A DNA stretch of 64,000 nucleotides, from NCBI RefSeq assembly GCF_900091455.1, contig NZ_LT607412.1:124001-188000 (forward strand), read 5' to 3'. The notes under the pieces were generated by a model, which did no database searches, was not told the origin of the DNA, and saw only the letters and a list, made by a program, of their open reading frames with translations. Position numbers and translations under genes: made by a program. Source of the stretch: Micromonospora coriariae. GTDB taxonomy: Bacteria; Actinomycetota; Actinomycetes; Mycobacteriales; Micromonosporaceae. Below, in pieces: positions 17,374 to 25,562 of the stretch. Numbering within the stretch: position 1 is the first letter of the stretch; each line of letters opens with the position of its first letter.

Positions 17374-18248
17374 TCGTCACCCGACGCGACGGCGCGCTGC
17401 ACCTGGTCGAGCAGGTCGAACACGGCCGGGTCGCGGGCGAGCTGGCGGCCGTGTGGGGCAATGACCGGTTCGAGACGCCGACGCCGGGTTCGCCGGTGCG
17501 CACCGCGGCCGCGCGGCACGACGAGGGCTGGCGGGCCTGGGACGCCCGGGTGCTCTTCCACGAGCTGGAACGCCGGCCGCTGCACTTCTTGGAGATTGAC
17601 GCCACCGAACACGTGCGGCTCTACCGCCAGGGCATCGAGCGGGTGGCGCTCGGCGACGTGTACGCCGGCGTCCTGGTCGGCATGCACTGGACCGGCCTCT
17701 ACCGGGGCCGGTGGTCGGCTCCGGACGCCCGGGGCCGACTGAACCTCGGCCCCGAGGGCCGGGCGGCGCAGGACGCGGCGGTCGACGCCGAGGAGCGGCG
17801 GTGGGTGACGGCGAAGCGACTGGCCTGGGCGGCGGCCGAGCCCCGGGCCGCGTTCGAGACCAGGCTCTGGCACAACTACGAGCTGCTTCAGCTCTGGGAC
17901 CTGCTCTCGCTCTACCTGTGCGTGATGCCGCCACAGCCGGGGGCCGAGCCCCGAGCGGCGCGGCCCTGGGGTCCGCAGCTGGCCGCCCTGGAGCATTCGG
18001 CCGAGGACGTGCTGCTGCCGCCCGTGCGCACGCACCCGTTCGGCTCGGTCGAGCGGATCACCGTGGGTGTCCGCAGACCGGGCGTGCTCTGGCTCGACCC
18101 GTACCCGTTCACCCGGCCCGGCGTCACCGTCGACGTGCTCAGCGCGGTCGTGCCGGACCGGACCTACCGCCATGCGGAACTCGCCGCACGGGTCGGACGG
18201 ACGCCGGCGACCGTCAGGACCTGGCACCTCGCGCCGTGGACCCGCTGA
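17370..18248 (+). CDS. DUF3891 family protein
   Basis: This 292-residue protein begins MIVTRRDGALHLVEQVEHG and contains ARHDEGWRAWD, LYRQGIERV and LGDVYAGVLVGMHWTGLY, the recurring segments of DUF3891. The His/Asp-rich layout is HD-domain-like, suggesting a metal-dependent hydrolase, but no function is established that I know of. The C-terminal half contains LWHNYELLQLWDLLSLYLC. GTG start overlapping the upstream stop; downstream start overlaps its own stop by one base. Its presence in a catabolic operon is unusual. Confidence 0.75.
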   Translation: MIVTRRDGALHLVEQVEHGRVAGELAAVWGNDRFETPTPGSPVRTAAARHDEGWRAWDARVLFHELERRPLHFLEIDATEHVRLYRQGIERVALGDVYAGVLVGMHWTGLYRGRWSAPDARGRLNLGPEGRAAQDAAVDAEERRWVTAKRLAWAAAEPRAAFETRLWHNYELLQLWDLLSLYLCVMPPQPGAEPRAARPWGPQLAALEHSAEDVLLPPVRTHPFGSVERITVGVRRPGVLWLDPYPFTRPGVTVDVLSAVVPDRTYRHAELAARVGRTPATVRTWHLAPWTR

Positions 18249-18769
18249 TGGACCTCGCCACGGCCCGCGCCGCCGCGCACGCCTTCGTGCTCGGCGAGGC
18301 CGGCTTCGCCCAGGTGACCACCATCGACTCCGACGGCTTTCCGGTGAGCCGCACGATGACCGCGTTCCTCGAACCGGACTGGTCGGTCAGCCTGGTGCAG
18401 CGGGCCGGGCACCGGCGGCTCGAGCAGTGGCGACGCGACCCGCACACGCTGGTCACCTGGGTCGGCTCCCCCGCGCCCGGCGCCACCAACGAGCGACCGC
18501 ATGTCTTCGACATCGGCCTGGTTCCGCCCCGGATGGTGGCCATCCGCGGGACGGCGTCGGTCATGCCGGCGGAGTGGACCATCGCGGTGTACCGGCGGGA
18601 GGTGGCTCGGCAGCGGGCGTCCGGCTTCACCAAGGCTCCCGTGCGCTCCGCCGACGAGGTGTCCGCCGAGTTGGCCGGGGTGCGGATCGAGCCGGTGCGA
18701 GTGCGACTTGAAGGGTTCGGCGTGGGCGCCGAATCCCATCTGTGGACCATCAGAAAGGCAACCACATGA
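18248..18769 (+). CDS. Pyridoxamine 5'-phosphate oxidase-like (FMN split-barrel) protein
   Basis: The product has 173 residues. VTTIDSDGFPVSRTMTAFLEPDWSVSLV followed by RRLEQWRRDPHTLVTWVG is the FMN/F420-binding split-barrel pattern. Family members bind FMN, F420 or heme and act as oxidases, reductases or storage proteins. The ATG shares its first base with the DUF3891 stop, so translation is coupled. The nearby LLM-type flavoprotein may share the cofactor. Substrate unknown. Confidence 0.72.
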   Translation: MDLATARAAAHAFVLGEAGFAQVTTIDSDGFPVSRTMTAFLEPDWSVSLVQRAGHRRLEQWRRDPHTLVTWVGSPAPGATNERPHVFDIGLVPPRMVAIRGTASVMPAEWTIAVYRREVARQRASGFTKAPVRSADEVSAELAGVRIEPVRVRLEGFGVGAESHLWTIRKATT

Positions 18770-19119
18770 TCAAGACGATTCTTGGGTACGAGATCGAGGA
18801 GGGCGTCAGCCCCGAGGAGTACGAGCGCTGGCTCTTCGATGTGCACGCGCCGGACCTCCTGGCCAACCCCTACCTCGACCGGATCGTCTTCAACAAGGTG
18901 CTGCGCCCGGTGCGGCAGGCCTCCGGCGGCACAGCCTCCGTGCCGGACGGCTACACGTTCTACCGGATCGCCGAGATGCACTACGCCGACGAGGAGGCGT
19001 ACGCGAACTACCTGCGCTGGTTCGAGGAGCACCCGCTGCCGGCCGAACGCGGCCCGGCCGGCCGCACGAAGTTCAAGTTCTACCTGGTCACCGAGAGCAC
19101 CGAGGTGAACCGGGAATGA
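18766..19119 (+). CDS. EthD-like / dimeric alpha-beta barrel protein
   Basis: The small 117-residue protein has a ferredoxin-like layout: ILGYEIEEGVSPEEYERWL at the start, HAPDLLANPYLDRIVFNKV, then YRIAEMHYADEEAYANYL and WFEEHP. This resembles EthD and related dimeric alpha-beta barrel proteins, which often assist oxidation or isomerisation of pathway intermediates. Coupled by ATGA at both ends. Assignment is by pattern only. Confidence 0.65.
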   Translation: MIKTILGYEIEEGVSPEEYERWLFDVHAPDLLANPYLDRIVFNKVLRPVRQASGGTASVPDGYTFYRIAEMHYADEEAYANYLRWFEEHPLPAERGPAGRTKFKFYLVTESTEVNRE

Positions 19120-19718
19120 GTGTTGCCGCACTGCTCGCCGGGTTCGCCGCGCTCTCACCACCGGAGGGATCCCTGGCCGCGTGGGCGGCCCGGGTCGGCA
19201 CACCGGACGGCGAGTTCCCGCTCATCGGCGCCGGCACCCGGGCGGAGACCTACGTCGCTCTGCAGTGGAATGGCGAACGGTGTGCCTCGCTCGGTCCGGC
19301 GGTCGGGCCGACCCTCGTCGGTCTCGCGGTCGGCGCGGCCCGGCGCCGGTCGGCGGCCCAGCTGTCGGCGGCCGTCGACGCCGGGCTCGCCGCCGCCGCC
19401 GAGGTGTCGACGCCCACTGTGCCGGTGAGTACCGGTGTGCTGGCCGCCACCGTGTGCGCGGCGCGACTGGCCGAGGTGCCGGAGAAGGAACTGCCGGCGC
19501 TGCTGGACCTCGCGGCGAGCCTGATGGTGATCGGGCCGCCCGGTGTCGCGCCCGGGCACGACCCGGCCGCCGCCTGGCTCGCGATGCGGGCCTGGGATGC
19601 CGGCATCACAGGCATGCCTGGCGGGCTGGCCCACACCCTGTCCGTGGTGGCCGCCGGGCTTCCCGAGCGCGCTGCGGCTGACCTGGATGTCGTCGATCTC
19701 GTGGAGGCGTTGCCATGA
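19116..19718 (+). CDS. Unrecognised 200-residue protein of the catabolic operon
   Basis: I do not recognise this family. The sequence is Ala-rich, probably mostly helical and soluble. Notable stretches are DGEFPLIGAGTRAETYVALQW, VSTGVLAATVCAARLAEVP and GITGMPGGLAHTLSVVAAG. The alternation of small-residue helices recalls the helical part of MmgE/PrpD proteins, but no diagnostic motif is present. Coding status is strongly supported by ATGA overlaps at both ends and by lying inside a coupled operon. It may be an accessory subunit of a neighbouring enzyme. Confidence 0.75.
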   Translation: MSVAALLAGFAALSPPEGSLAAWAARVGTPDGEFPLIGAGTRAETYVALQWNGERCASLGPAVGPTLVGLAVGAARRRSAAQLSAAVDAGLAAAAEVSTPTVPVSTGVLAATVCAARLAEVPEKELPALLDLAASLMVIGPPGVAPGHDPAAAWLAMRAWDAGITGMPGGLAHTLSVVAAGLPERAAADLDVVDLVEALP

Positions 19719-20644
19719 TCGTGCTCAACGTGGCGCGGCCGGCCGGCGAGGCGGACCCGGTCGAGCTGGCCGGCGCCGCGCTCGCGGCAGGGCTCGACGG
19801 TGTCGCCCTGGCCGACAGCCCACGGCTGTTTCCCGACTGCCTGGTGGAGACCGAACGGGTGCTCAGCGCCACCCCGGCCCGGCTCGCCGGGCCGTGCGTG
19901 CTGAGCCTCGGGCTGCGGCACCCGGCCACGGTGGCCGGCGCCGTACGCACCCTGGAGGCGCACCATCCCGGCCGGGTGCTCACCGTGGTGGGGCGGGGCG
20001 AGAGTTCGGTACGCAACGAAGGGCTGGCGCCACCGTCTCTGCGTGCGTATGAAGCGGCACTCGACGTGCTGCGCGAACTGGTGCCGGCGTCGGCGCTGCT
20101 GCTCGGCGCCGCGTCCGGGCCGCGCACCATCGCGGCCACCACCGCCCGGCTCGGCGGCGTACTGATCGACGCGGGCGCGGACCCCACGATCGTCGGCAAG
20201 GCGGTGGCGTTGGCCCGATCGGCGCGGGCGGACGTGCCGGTCTGGATGTTCGTCCGCGCGGTCGTGACCGACGACGAAACCGACGCCGACGCTGCCGCCG
20301 CGACCGTGCTCGGGTCGTGCGCGGCCCGGCTGGTGCGGGCGCCGGACTGGTTCGACGTGCCGGCCACGCTGCGCTCCGGGGTCGCCGCCGTGGCCGAGGC
20401 GCACGACTACCGGCGGCACGGCACGGCCGATGCCCGCGGCGCCGGCGACGTGCCCGCCGAAGCCGACCGGTTCGTCCGTGAACGCTTCGTGGTGACCGGC
20501 GACCGGCGCGCGGTCGCGGAACGGTTCGCCGCGTTCAGCGCTGCCGGCGTCGACGGCGTGGTGTTGGCCGGCGCTGTCGGTGGCGTCCTGGACCGGCTCG
20601 ACGAGCTGAGCCGCGCGGTCCGCGACGGCCTGACGAAGGGCTGA
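19715..20644 (+). CDS. LLM-class (luciferase-like) flavin/F420-dependent oxidoreductase
   Basis: This 309-residue TIM-barrel protein contains AGLDGVALADSPRLFPDC, LSLGLRHPATVAGAVRTLEAHHPGRV, a VVGRGESSVRNEGL strip like the GxGxS of luciferase-like monooxygenases and F420 enzymes, and the C-terminal VVTGDRRAVAERFAAFSAAG. In actinomycetes the cofactor may be FMN or F420. Coupled to the upstream gene by ATGA and to the downstream MmgE/PrpD gene by a one-base overlap. Confidence 0.8.
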   Translation: MIVLNVARPAGEADPVELAGAALAAGLDGVALADSPRLFPDCLVETERVLSATPARLAGPCVLSLGLRHPATVAGAVRTLEAHHPGRVLTVVGRGESSVRNEGLAPPSLRAYEAALDVLRELVPASALLLGAASGPRTIAATTARLGGVLIDAGADPTIVGKAVALARSARADVPVWMFVRAVVTDDETDADAAAATVLGSCAARLVRAPDWFDVPATLRSGVAAVAEAHDYRRHGTADARGAGDVPAEADRFVRERFVVTGDRRAVAERFAAFSAAGVDGVVLAGAVGGVLDRLDELSRAVRDGLTKG

Positions 20645-22008
20645 TGATGCAAGGAATAGACACCGCGCGGATCGCTGCCTTCGCACACGACACCAGCCTC
20701 TGGGACCCGCCCGAGAAGGTCCTCACCTTCACCCGCGCGCTGCTGCTCGACACCCTGGGCGCGCTGTTGGGTGGCCTGCGGTATCCGGCCGTGCGGGCGC
20801 TGGCCGAGTCACTACGCCCGTCGGCCACCACCGACCTTCCGTTCGGCCGGCTGCTCACCCTCGGTACGGCTGCGACCTGGCTGGACGCCGATTCCGGCGG
20901 GTCCTTCCATCCGCAGGGGCACCGGCTACCGCCGGTACCGACGGCGCACCCGGCGCCGCACTCGCTGCCCGTGCTGCTGCACGCCGCGGCCGCCGGGGTC
21001 GACGACCGACGGCTCGTCGAGGTGTTCCTGATCGCCAACGAGATCGGCATGCGTTTCGGCGTCGGCACCACCCTGCGGCCCGGGCTGCACCCCCACGGCA
21101 TCCACGGCCCGATCGCCGCAGCGGTTGCCACCGCTCTGCTGGATGACCTTCCCCCTGCAACCATCGCCACCGCCATCGAGCTGGCCGGCTCGGTGCCGAT
21201 GGCCGCGACCCTCGCCGTCCCGATGCGCGGCGGTACCGTCCGGAACCTGTGGACCGGCCTGGGCGCCTACTACGGCGCCTCCGCCGCCCGCCGCGCGGCC
21301 GACGGCGCCACCGGGTCGGGGGCCCTGCTCCGCGAACTGCTCGACGGCCTGGTCTGCACGGATCTGTCCGCCGCGGAGCTGACCACGGGTCTGGGCACCC
21401 GCTGGCGGCTGACCGACAGCTATCTCAAGCCGTACGCCTGCGCACGCTGGGTGCACCCCGCGCTGGACGCGTTCCGCGCCGCCGTCACGGGTGTGGCCGA
21501 CCCGGTGCGCGAGCGCGGGGGCCTGGCCGCGATCGAGGTCGACACCTTCGCCTTCGCCGCATCGCTGTCCACAGTCGACGTCTCCTCGGATCTGCAGGCG
21601 CGGTTCTCGGTGCCGGTCAGCCTGGCCACCCTGGCCCTCGACGGCGAACTGGCCGCAGCGGGTTTCCTGCCCGACCGCCTGGCCCGCCCCGAGGTTGGCG
21701 CGCTGGCCGCTCTGGTCCGGCTGCGCGAGGAGCCGGTGTTCACCGCCGCCCTCCCGCACGAGCGGCCGACGATGGTCACCGTCCACTGGCGGGACGGCTC
21801 CACGGCGTCGGCCACCGTGCGCAACGCCCGCGGCAACCCGGACGACCCGCTGACCACCGACGAGGTGGCCGCCAAGTTCCGTCGCAACGTCGAGGACGTA
21901 CTCAACGCGACGACCGCCGACGCGGTGGTGGCCGGGCTCCTCGACGGTGCTGGCGGCAACACCATGGCGCGCGCGGCTGCCGAGGTGATCGGCCGGTTCT
22001 GCCCCTAG
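20644..22008 (+). CDS. MmgE/PrpD family protein (copy 4)
   Basis: The 454-residue protein has TRALLLDTLGALLGGLRYPAV, SFHPQGHRLPPVPTAHPAPHSLPVLL, HPHGIHGPIAAAVATALL, DSYLKPYACARWVHPALDAF and the C-terminal DEVAAKFRRNVEDVL. Like copies 1 and 3 it lacks the DFDDT strip of copy 2, having a GHR strip instead. It is the last gene of the rightward operon; 490 bases without a convincing gene follow. Two tandem ATG codons at the start are possible; I use the first, which overlaps the LLM stop. Confidence 0.85.
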   Translation: MMQGIDTARIAAFAHDTSLWDPPEKVLTFTRALLLDTLGALLGGLRYPAVRALAESLRPSATTDLPFGRLLTLGTAATWLDADSGGSFHPQGHRLPPVPTAHPAPHSLPVLLHAAAAGVDDRRLVEVFLIANEIGMRFGVGTTLRPGLHPHGIHGPIAAAVATALLDDLPPATIATAIELAGSVPMAATLAVPMRGGTVRNLWTGLGAYYGASAARRAADGATGSGALLRELLDGLVCTDLSAAELTTGLGTRWRLTDSYLKPYACARWVHPALDAFRAAVTGVADPVRERGGLAAIEVDTFAFAASLSTVDVSSDLQARFSVPVSLATLALDGELAAAGFLPDRLARPEVGALAALVRLREEPVFTAALPHERPTMVTVHWRDGSTASATVRNARGNPDDPLTTDEVAAKFRRNVEDVLNATTADAVVAGLLDGAGGNTMARAAAEVIGRFCP

Positions 22009-22069
22009 GTGTTCTGCCCAGAGAGGTTGGGGACGCCGATCCCTTGATCGCACAACTCGACCGAGGTTG

Positions 22070-22330
22070 CCGAGCGGCCGACTTCACACCCTCGTACCCC
22101 AGCAAGTGGATTCGATTCTGCCTGAGGCCCATCATCAACAGGCCCAACTGGTCCGGCAACGACTCGACCAAGCAACCCGCGACCTTCGCGCCCTCGTCCG
22201 GACGGACGTGCTCGAACAGCACGGCGAGGCCCGCGGCAGGTTCTACCTCGCCTCACCGACGCTCCGCGACCTCGCTGCCCCCGCGCTGCACCCGAAGGAA
22301 ATCATCGACCCATACCGGCGGTGCGGCGCA
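22070..22330 (+). pseudogene. Possible remnant of a winged-helix (Fic-type C-terminal?) protein
   Basis: The 490 bases between the catabolic operon and the SDR gene hold no convincing intact gene. One frame encodes LVRQRLDQATRDLRALVRTD, then a Glu/Gly/Arg-rich turn and FYLASPTLRDLA. This is a winged-helix pattern like the C-terminal domain of Fic-family or DeoR-like proteins. No matching start, N-terminal domain or ribosome site is visible. I consider it a decayed fragment; the assignment is weak. Confidence 0.3.
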
Positions 22331-22498
22331 GGACCGAACCGCAAGTCCTGCCTGTCGGCGGGCCGCCAGTCGACGCCACCAGGCACCACCGGCGGCAGAT
22401 TCGCGCACCTGCTCTTGGTTTCGACGCCGTCGGTCTCAGCGCTGGGACCTGCGCCGAGGATCCTCGCTTTGGCCCAGGCTGCTTGGCGCGGCGGGCGC

Positions 22499-23221
22499 TC
22501 AGGAGTGTGGAGTCCGTACCTGCTCGAAGTGGAACTCACGGATGAAGCAATCTCGTGGTTGACCAACCGCGAAGACCACGCAGTCGATGACCGACTGCGC
22601 AGTGAGGTCGCTATCCGCCTGCCGCGGCCCGTTCTGAACGAAGTCCGGTGGGAAAAGGGAAATCAGCCGGATTCCTTCTGGCCGCAGCCGGTGCGACAGG
22701 ATCTCAGCGAGCCCGGCGTGGGCATGCTTGGCCGCGTAGAACGCGGGATGCGCGCCCGAACGGCGGTGCCCCACCTCGCCGCATGTCGAGATCATGTTGA
22801 CAACGTCGGGCCGCGACGATGCACGCAGCAGCGGCAACAGATGCTTGGTCAGCAGCACGGTGCCGGTCCCGCCCGCAGCCATCACGCTCTCGATCGTGTC
22901 GTCCGAGACGTCTGCCAGATCGTCACCGTCGATGTATGAGGCACCATTGTTGATCAGCACATCGAGGTAGCTCGTCCGGTCGGCGTCGGCCACGGCCGCA
23001 GCGAACCCACGCACCGAATCCGGTACGGCGAGGTCGCAGTGAAACGCATCAGCCCTACCTGCCCCCTGCCGGTTGATCGCATCCGCAACCCGCCGGGCCG
23101 CTACCACGTCGCGGGCCGAGAGGAAGATCTGTGCGCCGCGTTCGGCGAACGCCTCTGCCAGAAGTCGACCCGTGCCACGTGCCGCGCCGGTGATGGCGAC
23201 GCGCAAACCATCAAGATCCAT
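22499..23221 (-). CDS. Short-chain dehydrogenase/reductase (SDR) with altered catalytic spacing
   Basis: The 240-residue protein has the classical SDR cofactor motif TGAARGTG, then LINNGAS, ISTCGEVG (catalytic Ser region) and FYAAKHAHAGL. The usual Tyr-x3-Lys is one residue short: Tyr-Ala-Ala-Lys, with Phe at the position four before Lys. I chose the ATG giving MDLDGLRVAITG because the upstream extension is not protein-like. It is on the opposite strand to the catabolic operon and seems to stand alone. Activity may be reduced or lost. Confidence 0.78.
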   Translation of the reverse strand: MDLDGLRVAITGAARGTGRLLAEAFAERGAQIFLSARDVVAARRVADAINRQGAGRADAFHCDLAVPDSVRGFAAAVADADRTSYLDVLINNGASYIDGDDLADVSDDTIESVMAAGGTGTVLLTKHLLPLLRASSRPDVVNMISTCGEVGHRRSGAHPAFYAAKHAHAGLAEILSHRLRPEGIRLISLFPPDFVQNGPRQADSDLTAQSVIDCVVFAVGQPRDCFIREFHFEQVRTPHS

Positions 23222-23602
23222 GGCCGACAGTGAAGCACCTGAACTCTGGTTGAGGTCAACAGGAGCCTGCAAGATCGGACATCCGCTCCTCGGATCCAGA
23301 TCCGGATGCCGGCAGAAGCCCACTGCGGCTAGGGTCCGTGACGCGCCCCGACTGCGGCTGGCCCGCCGGGTCGAACTCGCGTCGAAGGAATACGCGCTCC
23401 TGCCAGTCAACCCACTGGGTACGGGCCCGCCGCCACACAACCCCGAAGCTGAGAAAGAGTTGCTCGGGCACTAAGAGCCGCTATCGCGCCACCAGCAGGA
23501 ACAGTGCTGGCCGCCTGCTCACAGGGCGTCTCGGGCTGCCACTGTTGCTCCGCTGGTTGACGACGTTTCACGGTGTGTTGTGCCCCCTGCGTGCCCCGCG
23601 TG
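23222..23602. other. Gene-poor stretch
   Basis: Nothing convincing is seen. A leftward 71-codon frame from a GTG near 23468 (PEQLFLSFGVVWRRARTQW) looks partly protein-like, but it has no ribosome site and an implausible C terminus. Confidence 0.4.
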
Positions 23603-23824
23603 CTACCACTTCCGACGCCATTCGAGGCGACCCCGATGCGCCACCGCCGGGCCGTCCCCGCGCTGGACGTACAGCACCTCGTTCTCGATCCACCAAACGT
23701 CGCCAGCGCAAAGGAAAGTCGGAGCTTCCAGAGACAGGGCAAGCAGACAGCCGTCCGAACTGCCGGGCAGCCCCTCCAGGTCGTCCACCAGTTCCACCCG
23801 GGCTGCGGTGACGGGCTCGGTCAT
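23603..23824 (-). CDS. Small hypothetical protein
   Basis: This is a 73-residue ORF from MTEPVTAARVELVDDLEGLPG. It ends in WWIENEVLYVQRGDGPAVAHR followed by a basic tail. It is acidic at the N terminus and shows actinobacterial third-position GC, but the ribosome site is weak and no family is recognised. It stands alone between non-coding stretches. It could be real or chance. Confidence 0.4.
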   Translation of the reverse strand: MTEPVTAARVELVDDLEGLPGSSDGCLLALSLEAPTFLCAGDVWWIENEVLYVQRGDGPAVAHRGRLEWRRKW

Positions 23825-24453
23825 CACGCCATCATCTTGCCGGGGCCCGTCACAGACTCCGGCGTACAGGTCGACTCGTCTGTCGCGCTGCTGGTCACAG
23901 TAGGCATTCACCCTGCCCACCCCTACCGGCCGCCGGGGATGCTCCATCGGCTACCAAACTGATCCGTGTCGGCGGGCCTCGAGTAGCTGATCAAGGATGG
24001 TCGCGGTGGTGATCAGTGAGAGGTGGGTTGATGTTCCGGACCAGCCTGGCTCAAGGCTCGCGCTGCCTCCTTGCTGCTTCGCTACCTGGGTTACGGTCGG
24101 CACCCACGGTCGGCGCGTCGCCGCACACTGCCTTGCAAAGGCGGCTCCACACAGTTGATGCTTGCTGATCAATGCAGACGACTGCTGTTGTCGTCCGGGA
24201 CTTTGCTGTCCCGTACCAACGGTTGACGGCTGTTGTCGCGCGTCTCGCTGACTTCCTGCTGACTGACGACCGTCAGTCCCGCCGGTCCTCACCTCGGGCC
24301 GGCGAGCGGTGCTCGGCTCAGCCCGACGGGCACCCTCGTCCAGCCCCGCTCGCCTCGCCCAGTACGATCGCGAGCTTGTTCTCACTGCGGGGAGCCCATG
24401 AGATCCGCGTGCGGCCACCCCGGCAGTTCCCATGCTGAGAGTAGGTTTCGTCA
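23825..24453. other. Gene-poor stretch of about 630 bases
   Basis: No frame here looks like a protein on either strand. The only structured element I see is the palindrome at 24261-24278. GC content is lower than in the flanking genes, with runs such as gcctccttgctgcttcgc, which may indicate remnant or horizontally acquired sequence. Confidence 0.4.
24261..24278. promoter_or_regulatory. 18-base palindrome, possible regulator-binding site
   Basis: GACTGACG-AC-CGTCAGTC has two perfect 8-base arms around a 2-base centre, the format of many TetR-type operators. It lies 176 bases before the VOC gene, with no adjacent regulator gene, so the regulator would act in trans. A chance palindrome or small hairpin cannot be excluded. 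Confidence 0.35.
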
Positions 24454-24834
24454 ATGGCATGCCGTATCGGTGAGCTCGTGCTCAAGTGCCGCGACCCCGA
24501 GGCGCTGGCGCGGTTCTGGTGCGAGGTCCTGGATTTCGTAGAGCTCGATCGCGAAGCGGAGGTCTACATCGAGATAGGCCCGCGCGAAGGGTTCGGCGGC
24601 CCGCAGCCGACGATCTTCCTCATCCGCAACGACGAGCCGAAGAACGGGCATGCCCGGCTGCACATCGACGTCAACCCCACCGACCGCGATCAGGACGCCG
24701 AGCTCGAGCGCCTCCTGGCCGCCGGGGCCAAACTCGTCGACATCGGTCAGCCTGCGGATGCGTCCTGGTACGTCCTCGCCGATCCAGAAGGCAACGAGTT
24801 CTGCCTGCTCAAGCGCCGCCTCGACCCACTCTGA
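24454..24834 (+). CDS. VOC (glyoxalase-like) family protein
   Basis: The 126-residue protein shows one full VOC repeat pair: LVLKCRDPEALARFWCEVLDF at the N terminus, IFLIRNDEPKNGHARLHIDV in the middle and YVLADPEGNEFCLLKRR at the end. This glyoxalase-like subfamily (DUF-type, actinobacterial) often has no known substrate. Start ATG at MACRIGELVLK. It is monocistronic by spacing. It is unrelated in detail to the VOC gene at the left edge. Confidence 0.8.
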   Translation: MACRIGELVLKCRDPEALARFWCEVLDFVELDREAEVYIEIGPREGFGGPQPTIFLIRNDEPKNGHARLHIDVNPTDRDQDAELERLLAAGAKLVDIGQPADASWYVLADPEGNEFCLLKRRLDPL

Positions 24835-25112
24835 CGGCCCCGCCCAAGCGATCGACGCAGCCGCCACCCCGCAGCCGCTGACAAGATCTGGCGACCCCCA
24901 TCAATAGCTGGGGGCCGGGTGGACACTCGACCCGCCCCGTGTCGCATGCGTGTTGGCGAGGCATTGACCCAGCCAGCGGAACCTTGCCACCCCGTCGCCG
25001 TCGACCCGCCCTTGTGGGAGCGGGCCGCCGTCGGGGCTGCCACGTCAAGACCGTCTTGACACACTGAAGTGGAGCCCGGGCCATCCTGGAGCGACGACCA
25101 CGGAGCCCGACC

Positions 25113-25562
25113 ATGAAGCTGCCGCCCGGAGCCACCGGGTTCACCCCGCAGTCCGGCGCTCAAGCGGACCTCAGGGCCTTCACCGCCGTCTGTCACCACG
25201 CCGCCCACGCCATCGACGCCACCGTCACCGGCGTCACTCCCGCCGGCGTCACGCCGAACTTCCACACGGTTGATATCGCCGACGCCCAGCACCACATCTC
25301 GGTGCTGCGGCACACCACCCTGCCGTTCATCGCCTTCGCCCGCCCCCACGCCAACGGCGACGTCATGCTGACCTTCGTCGACCACCCCGGCCTCGCCGTT
25401 GCCCTCACCAACCTGACCGACGCCCAGGCCCTCACCGCCGAGCAGCTACAGACCTCCCTGTCACAGGTCGACCTAAGCGCCTTCAGCCAGCACGAACACA
25501 ACCAGATCACCTACTGGAGACCGACCACAATCGGCGAGCTGCTGTTCAACTTCTGGGACTGA
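25113..25562 (+). CDS. Hypothetical protein (149 residues)
   Basis: I do not recognise the family. The sequence begins MKLPPGATGFTPQSGAQADL, has a His-rich middle (AVCHHAAHAID, DAQHHISVLRHTTLPFIAF) and ends with ITYWRPTTIGELLFNFWD. The conserved-looking aromatic end, the high third-position GC and the hairpin about 50 bases downstream support a real gene. No signal peptide or membrane segment. It may belong to the immunity/SUKH-like class of small actinomycete proteins, but that is only a guess. Confidence 0.65.
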   Translation: MKLPPGATGFTPQSGAQADLRAFTAVCHHAAHAIDATVTGVTPAGVTPNFHTVDIADAQHHISVLRHTTLPFIAFARPHANGDVMLTFVDHPGLAVALTNLTDAQALTAEQLQTSLSQVDLSAFSQHEHNQITYWRPTTIGELLFNFWD

